From the NCBI GenBank assembly GCA_030628445.1, contig DAOVQV010000060.1, positions 1 through 7,745 on the forward strand: a DNA stretch of 7,745 nt, read 5' to 3'. Both the position numbers and the translations under genes were made by a program. Below are positions 1 through 6,366 of the stretch, one piece after another (the first letter of the stretch is position 1; each line of letters begins with the position of its first letter). Below the pieces are notes generated by a model, which saw nothing but the letters and a program-made list of their open reading frames with translations, was not told the origin of the DNA and made no database searches. The DNA is from Phycisphaerae bacterium. Its GTDB lineage: Bacteria; Planctomycetota; Phycisphaerae; SM23-33.

Positions 1-1
1 C

Positions 2-100
2 CGTGCGAATAGGCAAATGATCTATCGCCGCCGCAGCGGGCGTACCAATCGCCCAGGAACCGCCGGTTGGCCCTTGGAGATGGCGCCGGTGAACGGTTAA
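2..100 (+). other. Possible C-terminal tail of an upstream gene (uncertain)
   Basis: One + frame is open from the window edge to a TAA at 98-100, giving about 32 residues that end in PLEMAPVNG. The peptide matches no family I recognise, and an open frame of this length is expected by chance in GC-rich DNA. If real, it would be the end of a gene lying to the left, about 80 nt upstream of the DUF3604 gene and on the same strand. Nothing better is visible in 1-183: no convincing minus-strand start, no tRNA, and only a poor promoter-like pair (TTGGAG at 74-79, TAAACT at 98-103). Confidence 0.2.
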
Positions 101-170
101 ACTAACAATCCGGCGCGCATGGAGCCGGTAAGCTCCTGCGTGCGTGATCTTAAGAAGTCTTGATCGTATC

Positions 171-177
171 AGGAAGG
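171..177 (+). promoter_or_regulatory. Shine-Dalgarno site deciding the DUF3604 start
   Basis: AGGAAGG lies 6 nt before the ATG at 184. The in-frame TTG at 160 has no comparable site in front of it, and the purine-rich element would fall inside the gene if TTG were used. The ATG at 184 is therefore preferred. Confidence 0.6.
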
Positions 178-183
178 ATTCAG

Positions 184-2043
184 ATGACTACACGTCGCAA
201 GCAGCGGTTGGGTTACAAGTACTATTTCCTAAGCGGGACGCAGGAGGTTCGCTACGACCTTGGCTCTGCATCTCTGCTGGCGGGGTCCAAGGCGGTGGTC
301 GGCGCATCCCAGTCGTACAAGATCGTCTACACCGTGGGGAAGGTCCCGATCCAAGCCGGCGGTGCGGTGCGGTTCGCGATTCCGCTGCCGTTCAGCCCCC
401 CCCAGCTCGACGCCCCACGAGCGGCCGGATACTGCAAAGCAAGCTGCTCGCCCAGTGGTGTTGAGCTGTCGCTATCGGTTAACAACAGCCCGTTCACCGG
501 CTTCAACGCCACCGACGGGCACTGCGGGGCATACGCCCGCAGCGTGTTCGTCCGCGTCGGGGGGGGCCGGTTGAAGCAGGGCGATACTATCACGCTTCAC
601 TACAGCCGAGCTAAGGCGTCCATGTGGTCCGGGCTGTTCGATTTCGCCGTGTTCGTCGATCCGGACGGGAAGCGCCGCGCGAAGAACTCCGGGTATTACG
701 TTGTGGCTGGTTTTCCCAGGGTCTTCGTCGAACCGAGGCGCGCCGAGCATTTTGTGGTGTATCTGGGGTCCAACCTGGGCAGATCAAACCGTCTCACTGC
801 CGTGGCGCGCGATGAGTTGGACAACTTCGACTGCAACTACGCGGGTAAGAAAAGGGCCTACCCGGGCGATATTGCGCTGCGCTTCAAAAGCGGCGTTGCC
901 GAGGCGAGGATCCCTTCCGGTAAGTGTGATGTGCTGAGGGTAAAGCTCGCCGGGGATATCTCCAACCCCGCCGTCAAGCCGGGCAAATACAATATCTACT
1001 GGGGCGACTTGCACACGCACAGCCTGCTGTACGACGGAATCGGTACGCCCGCGGAGGTCTACACGCACGGGCGGGACGTGACACGCCTGGACTTCCAGTC
1101 GGTCTCCGAGCATTCGTTCTACGACCCGTCGATGTGGAAGTACGTGCTGGAAGCGGCCGACGCATTCAACGAACCGGGTAAGTTCGTCACCTACGTCGGG
1201 TACGAGGCCAGGACGTCGGACTTCGGCGACATCAATTTCTATTTCGGCGGCTCGTCAGCGCCCCAGCCGCCTGCGACGAAGTTTGCAGGCAGCTACAACA
1301 CCTACCCGCTGCGGAGGTACATCAACTCACTTAAGGGCTCGGCGGCACTGGTGATACCTCATAATCACGCCAAGCCTTCGATCAATTATCCGGTGAAATT
1401 CCAGGCTGCCTGTATCCCGCTGGTCGAGATCTACTCGCAGTGGGGCAACTTCGAAAAACCGCACCGTCCGTTCACTCTGACCGGAAGGGAGACGGTCTCG
1501 CCACCGCAGGCGGTGGTCAATAGTCTGCTTGCGGGCCTGCGGTTCGGGCTTACGGGCGGCAGCGACAACCACTCTTGCCATCCCGGGTATGGACGGCACA
1601 TGCGGGCCAACGAGACCTTCCACGGCGGGCTGACGGGCGTCTATGCCAAGCAGCGCACGCGAAGGTCGATATGGGACGCACTGGTCCGCCGGCGGTGCTT
1701 CGCGACGACGGGATCCCGCATGATCATTGATTTTGACGTCAGCGGCGTGGCGATGGGCCAGCAGCGGGCCGGCGCGCCGCGGCAGCGGGAAGTCCGCGCG
1801 ACCGTCAACGCCCAGGGCCCGCTAAAGAGGATCGTCGTTGTGCGGAACGGCCGCGAGGTCAAGAGCGTCGATTGCGGTGGGAAGTGGGATTATCAGTTGG
1901 AATGGACCGACCGGACGCCACCGGAGAAGCTCAGGGTGGGGCGGACCAAATATACGCGCGGGCCCTTCATGTTTTATTACATCCGCGTCGAGCAGCAAGA
2001 CGCCCAGCTCGGGTGGGCCTCGCCCGTCTGGTTTGATAAGTAG
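184..2043 (+). CDS. DUF3604 family protein with PHP-like metal-binding domain
   Basis: A 619-residue protein beginning MTTRRKQRLG. Residues 1-270 are rich in beta strands. A metal-site region follows that resembles the PHP phosphoesterase fold as seen in DUF3604 (PF12228) proteins: GDLHTH at 274-279 (H277, H279), SEH ending at H310, GYEA with E341, PHNH at 392-395 (H393, H395), and GGSDNH with D461 and H463. Residues from about 525 to the end form a beta-rich tail closing with a YYIRVEQ...WASPVW pattern typical of the family. These residues suggest hydrolysis with two or three bound metal ions, but the substrate is unknown for the family. No signal peptide or membrane segment is visible, so it is probably cytoplasmic unless the true N-terminus lies elsewhere. 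It has its own ribosome site and converges on the envelope operon, so it is probably transcribed separately. It carries 8-nt runs of C (396-403) and G (559-566). The family call is firm; the reaction is not known. Confidence 0.85.
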   Translation: MTTRRKQRLGYKYYFLSGTQEVRYDLGSASLLAGSKAVVGASQSYKIVYTVGKVPIQAGGAVRFAIPLPFSPPQLDAPRAAGYCKASCSPSGVELSLSVNNSPFTGFNATDGHCGAYARSVFVRVGGGRLKQGDTITLHYSRAKASMWSGLFDFAVFVDPDGKRRAKNSGYYVVAGFPRVFVEPRRAEHFVVYLGSNLGRSNRLTAVARDELDNFDCNYAGKKRAYPGDIALRFKSGVAEARIPSGKCDVLRVKLAGDISNPAVKPGKYNIYWGDLHTHSLLYDGIGTPAEVYTHGRDVTRLDFQSVSEHSFYDPSMWKYVLEAADAFNEPGKFVTYVGYEARTSDFGDINFYFGGSSAPQPPATKFAGSYNTYPLRRYINSLKGSAALVIPHNHAKPSINYPVKFQAACIPLVEIYSQWGNFEKPHRPFTLTGRETVSPPQAVVNSLLAGLRFGLTGGSDNHSCHPGYGRHMRANETFHGGLTGVYAKQRTRRSIWDALVRRRCFATTGSRMIIDFDVSGVAMGQQRAGAPRQREVRATVNAQGPLKRIVVVRNGREVKSVDCGGKWDYQLEWTDRTPPEKLRVGRTKYTRGPFMFYYIRVEQQDAQLGWASPVWFDK

Positions 2044-2082
2044 CGCCGGGCAGATGCACCAGCTTGGCGGCGGGGTTATTTG

Positions 2083-2937
2083 TCATTTGTCGAGCGGTTT
2101 GACCGTTACGGTCCACCCCAGCGGGCGGGGCATCTCGAAAAGGGCGTCCTTGAGCTTCTCATTGCTGCGGACGTCCTTGAAGTTAACCGTGGTGATGTTC
2201 TTGCTGCGGTCGTGGCTGATTGTCCGAACGGGCAGGTGCGTCGCCGCATCCACCCACATCCCCAACCACACGAAGCCCAGGTCCTTGCGGAAGCGAGGCC
2301 GGGTCGTCAGATTCAGGTATACGGTCCCGGCCGGTTCGCCTTTGGCGGCGTCTCGTCCCACCGCCTCGAAGTGCTTCAGTATGTAGTCGCGCTTCTGACC
2401 GAACGGTATGGGAAACGGGCCCTTACCGACGCGCAGCGGCTCGATCTTCTGTCCCTTGGCTGCGATTTGATAGCGTGTCATCTGCCTGGTCTTGTGGACC
2501 GCGTGTGTCAACCAAGTCCCGTCGAACGCCCAGTCGATCCTGGCGCGCTTCTTTGGGCCGCGGGGGTGACTAAGCGTATCGAAATGGACTCTAAACTTCG
2601 CGGGCTTGGTTTTGGTGCTCCTGCTGAAGGCGACCCACCCCTCGCGCTGCTCGCTGTCGCCCAGCGTGGGGTTCTCGACTTTGTAGGTGACGTTGGCGCG
2701 GATGGTCTTGTGTTTTTCGCCGGCCGCCTCGAGGTCTTCCAGCAGGCGCATGGTAAACGCCGACGCGCGTTGCGAGCTCGGCTCGGCGGGTGCGGTTGGG
2801 GGGGTCGGTTGGGTTTGTGGGCGGTTGGTCTGCTCGGCGGCGGCGCACCCGGTAAGACAGGTAAATACGCCCAGCACAACCGCCGTGACCATTAGCCGCT
2901 TACCTCGTATCCGGCGAGATCTTCTCGACTTATGCAT
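2083..2937 (-). CDS. LolA-like outer-membrane lipoprotein-sorting-type lipoprotein
   Basis: A 284-residue exported lipoprotein. The N-terminus is a basic n-region (RRSRRIRGKR, residues 5-14), a hydrophobic core (16-27) and a lipobox LTGC at 28-31, so C31 should be lipid-modified. A Pro/Thr-rich linker (about 39-54) leads to a beta-rich domain (about 60-280). That domain has the LolA/LolB/RseB flavour: WAFDGTWL at 136-143, GPFPIPFG at 173-180, LGMWVDAATHLPVRT at 225-239, and an ending NFKDVRSNEKL...LFEMP typical of LolA-like proteins. Such folds bind acyl chains or lipoproteins in a half-barrel; binding here is inferred. Unlike classical soluble periplasmic LolA it is membrane-anchored, which recalls LolB. 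It is last in the operon, and its ATG overlaps the end of the VTT gene by 8 nt. GGAAG lies 6 nt before the start. The cargo and the membrane in which it sits are not known. Confidence 0.75.
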   Translation of the reverse strand: MHKSRRSRRIRGKRLMVTAVVLGVFTCLTGCAAAEQTNRPQTQPTPPTAPAEPSSQRASAFTMRLLEDLEAAGEKHKTIRANVTYKVENPTLGDSEQREGWVAFSRSTKTKPAKFRVHFDTLSHPRGPKKRARIDWAFDGTWLTHAVHKTRQMTRYQIAAKGQKIEPLRVGKGPFPIPFGQKRDYILKHFEAVGRDAAKGEPAGTVYLNLTTRPRFRKDLGFVWLGMWVDAATHLPVRTISHDRSKNITTVNFKDVRSNEKLKDALFEMPRPLGWTVTVKPLDK

Positions 2938-3718
2938 TTGTGTCTTCCTTTACCACTGGTGTGGCGAAATGCTCTCGGAGCCTTCTTGCAGCTACCGGAC
3001 CGAGCCGGCCGATTCCTAAGACCCCCGCCAGACCCAGCAGGACCGCTGGGGCGACCCAACTCAGATTCCAGTAGTATGTGACGAACGCAATAGTCCCGTA
3101 GCGGACGAATCGGCCGATGAAGTTCGCCGCGGCGAACGGGACGCGGGGATAGCGGAACGTGGTCGCCAGCATGCGAATTACGTCCACCGGAATGGGAATG
3201 AGGTTGAAAGTTACCAGGATCAGAAACGGCGCGGTGGCGAACCACTTGGCGGCCGCCCGGTAGGTCCGCGACTTGCGGACGCGCGAGACGTGCTGCGACC
3301 GCAGCATCCACGTGAAAAGGTGATAGTCGTTCAGGTTCGCCACGGTCGATCCGACGGCGCCGACGGTAGCCACAAGCAGCGTCGTCGTCCAAGGCCCCGC
3401 CCCCACGGCGGCCTCTCGCGTCGCGACCGCCGAGACGATCCATCCCGTCGGTAGCGGGAGGAACGTGCAGCACAGCGAAGCGTAGATACCCAGCCCAAGC
3501 AGCTTAAGTTCCGTCCCGGCCGCGGTGAAGGTTGGTACGAACTCGTATCGCCAATCCCGCCAGGCCCAGGCGTCGCGCATACCCACTATCACCAGCACCG
3601 CGCAGGCAGCCGCCAGCGCCGTTCCGTATGCGGCGAACCATCGGCGCACAGAGACCCGATCGGGCAGGCGGGCCTTAAGAAGGGCCTGTTTAAACGTTTG
3701 TATCGACGATCTTTCCAT
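2930..3718 (-). CDS. VTT-domain (DedA/YqaA/TVP38-like) integral membrane protein
   Basis: A 262-residue polytopic membrane protein. Probable membrane segments lie near residues 29-47, 71-99, 110-128, 161-184, 195-217 and 219-238. The second carries a proline-bearing FLPLPTGW (86-93) and the fourth FNLIPIPVD (171-179). These Pro-containing hydrophobic hairpins, followed by a small-residue and Arg-rich stretch (FAAANFIGRFVRYG, 195-208), are the hallmark of the VTT/SNARE-associated family (PF09335). Members include DedA-type proteins implicated in recycling undecaprenyl phosphate and scrambling phospholipids. Membrane topology is inferred by eye. The gene starts inside the end of the ABC ATPase gene (29-nt overlap) without a strong Shine-Dalgarno site, which suggests translational coupling, and its stop overlaps the lipoprotein start. 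The context suggests a role in lipid handling alongside the ABC pair. Family membership is fairly sure; the lipid substrate is not known. Confidence 0.75.
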   Translation of the reverse strand: MERSSIQTFKQALLKARLPDRVSVRRWFAAYGTALAAACAVLVIVGMRDAWAWRDWRYEFVPTFTAAGTELKLLGLGIYASLCCTFLPLPTGWIVSAVATREAAVGAGPWTTTLLVATVGAVGSTVANLNDYHLFTWMLRSQHVSRVRKSRTYRAAAKWFATAPFLILVTFNLIPIPVDVIRMLATTFRYPRVPFAAANFIGRFVRYGTIAFVTYYWNLSWVAPAVLLGLAGVLGIGRLGPVAARRLREHFATPVVKEDTNA

Positions 3719-4376
3719 CTGCCATACGCACGATGCGGTCAGCGGTCTCGGCCGCGGTCGCCGAGTGTGTTACCATCACGATCGTTTGGGTCTCCTGGCG
3801 GTTGACTTGGCGCAAAAGCTCCAGCAGCCGCTTGGCGTTATCGGAGTCTAGGTTCCCGGTGGGCTCATCGGCAAGGATAAGCTCGGGGTTGTGTGCCAGC
3901 GCCCTGGCCACGGCGAGCCGTTGCTGCTGACCCATTGACATTTGGGCGGGCTTGCGGCGAGCCAGGTCCGCCAGGTGAAGCTGATCGAGGACCTGTTCGG
4001 CCCGGCCGTCCATCTCAAGACCGCGGACCCGCAGCGAGATTCGTATATTGTCGGCCGCGTTCAGCACGCCCAGCAGGTTGAACCGCTGGAAGACGAAACC
4101 TATGTGCCTCCGCCGCAGCAACGTGCGAGACGGCTCGTCGTCGGGGACCTCCCGGGAATCCAGGACGATCCGCCCTTCGTCGGGCCCGGTCATCAAGCCC
4201 AGCACGTGCAGCAGCGTGCTCTTTCCGCACCCGCTGGGCCCCATGATCGCCAGGAACTCGCCCCGCCGCACCGTCAAGTCCAAGCTCCGCAGCACGTGCA
4301 CCTTCGCCGCGCCGCGGCCGAGCGACTTATGTAAGTCCCTGGCGAGCAGGATGTTCTTGTTTTTACTTTCGCTCAT
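3690..4376 (-). CDS. ABC transporter ATP-binding protein, LolD/MacB type
   Basis: A 228-residue ATPase of normal length for LolD/MacB nucleotide-binding subunits. Visible motifs are Walker A GPSGCGKST (46-54), Q-loop Q97 in VFQRFNLL, signature MSMGQQQR (146-153), Walker B LILADE (166-171, catalytic E171), D-loop NLDS (175-178) and switch H204 in VMVTH. All catalytic residues are present, so it should hydrolyse ATP. The signature is an unusual form of LSGGQ. The protein should dock on the cytoplasmic side of the FtsX-type permease encoded just upstream. The chosen ATG lies 14 nt after the permease stop; an in-frame GTG at 4400 would add 8 residues and overlap the permease end, and cannot be excluded. 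LolD, MacB and DevA subunits are hard to separate by sequence alone. The permease and neighbours favour a lipid or lipoprotein function rather than drug or peptide efflux. Confidence 0.9.
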   Translation of the reverse strand: MSESKNKNILLARDLHKSLGRGAAKVHVLRSLDLTVRRGEFLAIMGPSGCGKSTLLHVLGLMTGPDEGRIVLDSREVPDDEPSRTLLRRRHIGFVFQRFNLLGVLNAADNIRISLRVRGLEMDGRAEQVLDQLHLADLARRKPAQMSMGQQQRLAVARALAHNPELILADEPTGNLDSDNAKRLLELLRQVNRQETQTIVMVTHSATAAETADRIVRMADGKIVDTNV

Positions 4377-4390
4377 GGGCTCGCCTGTCG

Positions 4391-5605
4391 CTACTCCCAC
4401 GCCAGGGCCTCGACCATATCAACGCGCGTGGCTTCCCACCCCGGATACAATCCGCTTATCAGTGCGCCGACGGCCCCCGCGGCCATGGCGATTACAATCC
4501 ATTCGAAGGTTATGCTCACGGTGAGCAGCGGTCTGGCGGCCTCGATCGCCCAGGCGGCGCCGAAGCTTCCCGCCACGCCGATGAACGCACCACCGGCCGT
4601 CAGCATCGCAGATTCCGTCAGCACCTGGCGGAGGATAAACCCGTTCGAGGCGCCGCAGGATCTCAGGATCGCGATATCCCGCTGCCTCTGGAGCACCATT
4701 GTATGCAGCGTGATCATGATGAACAGGAACGCCACGATCAGCGTTATTGCGTTGACCGCATCGACGTACCGGAACATGACGGCGAATTTCTGCTCGAGCA
4801 TCCGGCGGTATTGACTCAGCGGGGCCATCTGCAGGCCCGCCGTTCGCAGCTTTGGGATGGCGCCAGCCGGGTCCGCTGGGGCGGTGAGCTTGATGAACAT
4901 GAGTGTGCTTTTGGTGATGTCGGCGCCTCCGAAGAGGAACTGGGCACACCGGCGCGGGATGTATGCCCTTGCCATCCCGCCAACCGGGGTGACCCCGACG
5001 ATCTTCCATTCATGATTGGCGGCCGTGACGGTATCACCGACCGCGTAGGAGCCCGCGGCGGCCAGGCGGGAATCGATGACAAGCTCCAGGCCGCAATGGT
5101 CGGGATCGGCCAGCTCGGCGGGCGTTATATCGATCACCTCGTCGCTGTTCTCGACGTCGCCGCCCAGCCGCTGCTGGATCCAGGCGGAGAATCTGCCCTG
5201 CGGGTCGAACAACCTGCCCCTCTCTATCCCTCGCCCGCCGGTAAGCACTTCCCAATCCCGCGGATCCACGCCGGCGACCATGTGGTCCTGCCCTGCCAGC
5301 TTCATCTGCCACAGGAAGACCGGCACGACGTTCTCGACGGCCTCGCCGCCGGTTTCGCTGATCTTGGCGGCGTATCGATCGGACAGCGCCACACCGGCCA
5401 GCGTGGTTATGTTCTCGCCCCAGATGTCCGGATAGGCGATCAGATCGGCGTCGACGGACTCCCACCGGTCGGCAACCTCGGCGAGCGACCCGCGAGCGAG
5501 GCCCGAGAGCGTCACAAGCATGCAAATCCCGATTCCGATTCCCAGCGCAGAAAGCACGCTGCGGAGCTTGTGGTGCAGAATGTTGGCCAGCGGGAGGTAA
5601 CCCAT
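4391..5605 (-). CDS. ABC transporter permease, MacB/LolC-type (FtsX family)
   Basis: A 404-residue permease with the four-helix type VII ABC layout. The first membrane helix is at about 17-37 (LSALGIGIGICMLVTL), followed by a large extracytoplasmic MacB_PCD-like domain (about 40-280). Three more helices lie near 283-305, 331-353 and 366-387, forming the FtsX domain. RQRDIAILRSCGAS (307-320) matches the coupling region that contacts the ATPase in MacB/LolCDE, and the C-terminus YPGWEATRVDMVEALAWE is the usual family ending. Proteins of this type do not pump through a channel; they move or extract substrates from the outer leaflet by mechanotransmission. Only one permease gene is present, so the complex would be a homodimer as in MacB, unlike the LolC/LolE pair. 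Its ATG directly follows the HAD stop codon (TAG|ATG), with AGGGA 5 nt upstream inside the HAD gene. The substrate is inferred to be lipid-like from the neighbours only. Confidence 0.88.
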   Translation of the reverse strand: MGYLPLANILHHKLRSVLSALGIGIGICMLVTLSGLARGSLAEVADRWESVDADLIAYPDIWGENITTLAGVALSDRYAAKISETGGEAVENVVPVFLWQMKLAGQDHMVAGVDPRDWEVLTGGRGIERGRLFDPQGRFSAWIQQRLGGDVENSDEVIDITPAELADPDHCGLELVIDSRLAAAGSYAVGDTVTAANHEWKIVGVTPVGGMARAYIPRRCAQFLFGGADITKSTLMFIKLTAPADPAGAIPKLRTAGLQMAPLSQYRRMLEQKFAVMFRYVDAVNAITLIVAFLFIMITLHTMVLQRQRDIAILRSCGASNGFILRQVLTESAMLTAGGAFIGVAGSFGAAWAIEAARPLLTVSITFEWIVIAMAAGAVGALISGLYPGWEATRVDMVEALAWE

Positions 5606-6214
5606 CTAAATCCCTAGTATCTTTTGAAGCTCCTGAAGGTGTTCGATGACGTAATCGGCCTGGTCGGCGTAGTCGGGCCTTTGGGCGCCCGGGGTGCGCA
5701 GAAGCAGGATGCTGACGGCCCCGGCGGCGTTGGCGGCGGTGATGTCATAATGGAAATCGCCTACGCAAGCGGTGCGGGCCGGGTCGATCCCCAGGGCCCG
5801 GGTAGGCCGCAGAATCCCGTCCGGTTCGGGCTTTATCGGGCCGTCCTCGCGCGACCAGCTCAGGTCGAATTCCAATTGGCCGAAACGCTGCAGGACGATC
5901 TGGACGGCTTCTTGGGTGTTGCGGGTCAGAAGCGCGGTCTTGAGGCCCGCGCGGCGGATCGCCTGGGAAAGCTCAGCGGCGCCGGGCGTGAGCTTTGCTT
6001 CTCTTGCAGCGGACAGCTCGCGGGTAAGCAGATACTGGTGGGCCTTTTGACGGGCTGGGTCGGGCATGGCCTCTATGGACTCCAGTATTCCGCACCTGGG
6101 GTCGATACCCAGCTCAGCCCGGATCGCTGCAAAGTCGATCAACGGCTCGATGAGAGTCCCGTCCATATCGAAGATGACCCCGTCGAATCGTCGTATCTGT
6201 CCGGTGCTTTCCAT
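5606..6214 (-). CDS. HAD-superfamily hydrolase, phosphoglycolate-phosphatase-like
   Basis: A 202-residue soluble HAD phosphatase with all four motifs: DMDGT (nucleophile D16, acid/base D18), LLTRNT (T97), K128 in KPEPD, and GDFHYD (G152, D153, D157). A helical cap of C1 type fills about residues 25-80. This is the layout of Gph/PpaX-like enzymes, which act on small phosphorylated molecules such as phosphoglycolate or pyrophosphate; the true substrate cannot be read here. It is the first gene of the envelope operon and its stop touches the permease start. An upstream in-frame TTG at 6256 would add 14 residues (MYLAWRPCRVLISD) that do not look like HAD sequence and would cover the -35 and -10 elements. 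The ATG at 6214 is therefore preferred. It lacks a Shine-Dalgarno site but lies where transcription should begin. Its link to the transporter could be functional or incidental. Confidence 0.85.
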   Translation of the reverse strand: MESTGQIRRFDGVIFDMDGTLIEPLIDFAAIRAELGIDPRCGILESIEAMPDPARQKAHQYLLTRELSAAREAKLTPGAAELSQAIRRAGLKTALLTRNTQEAVQIVLQRFGQLEFDLSWSREDGPIKPEPDGILRPTRALGIDPARTACVGDFHYDITAANAAGAVSILLLRTPGAQRPDYADQADYVIEHLQELQKILGI

Positions 6215-6221
6215 ATCGCTA

Positions 6222-6250
6222 ATTAAAACCCGACAGGGCCTCCATGCCAA
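6222..6250 (-). promoter_or_regulatory. Sigma70-like promoter of the envelope operon, probably leaderless
   Basis: Reading the minus strand, TTGGCA (6250-6245) is separated by 17 nt from TTTAAT (6227-6222). Each matches five of six consensus bases. Transcription should start about 7 nt further on, at about 6215-6214, essentially on the HAD ATG at 6214. This would give a leaderless mRNA and explains why that gene has no Shine-Dalgarno site. The call is from base matching by eye only. Confidence 0.5.
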
Positions 6251-6315
6251 ATACAATACACTTTTGCTGGACGATTCCCGCCCGCCCCGTCGCCTCTGTG
6301 GGCTGAAGGGGTAGC

Positions 6316-6344
6316 TTGATTCGCGTCGTGATTGTCTTCATAAT
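6316..6344 (+). promoter_or_regulatory. Sigma70-like promoter for the Sua5-phosphatase/rpiB operon
   Basis: TTGATT (6316-6321; four of six consensus bases) is separated by 17 nt from CATAAT (6339-6344; five of six). The start point would be near 6351, leaving about 16 nt before the ATG at 6367, with a weak GGTAGG element in between. This promoter and the minus-strand one share the 152-nt divergent region, so the two operons could share regulation. Confidence 0.45.
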
Positions 6345-6366
6345 CATGTGGTTGCGGTAGGTTACC

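Noticed and set aside
74..103. Promoter-like TTGGAG / TAAACT pair upstream of the DUF3604 gene
   Set aside because: Both boxes match the consensus poorly and the spacing is 18 nt, so it is too weak to call.
121..136. Small inverted repeat GGAGC-N6-GCTCC upstream of the DUF3604 gene
   Set aside because: A 5-bp stem with no T-run and no conserved partner is expected by chance, so it is not called a terminator or operator.
160..183. TTG start at 160 for the DUF3604 gene
   Set aside because: The AGGAAGG ribosome site lies inside this extension and is well spaced for the ATG at 184.
2044..2082. Possible bidirectional terminator between the convergent DUF3604 and lipoprotein genes
   Set aside because: Only a 5-bp CGCCG/CGGCG pairing with a long loop can be drawn, and no clear T-run follows on either strand.
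2080..2895. 271-codon + strand open frame opposite the lipoprotein gene
   Set aside because: The minus frame has a lipobox signal peptide, a ribosome site and a LolA-like ending. The + frame has none of these and no recognisable domain.
4703..5617. 304-codon + strand open frame opposite the permease gene
   Set aside because: It lies antisense to a clear FtsX permease, has no family motif, and long antisense frames are common in GC-rich DNA.
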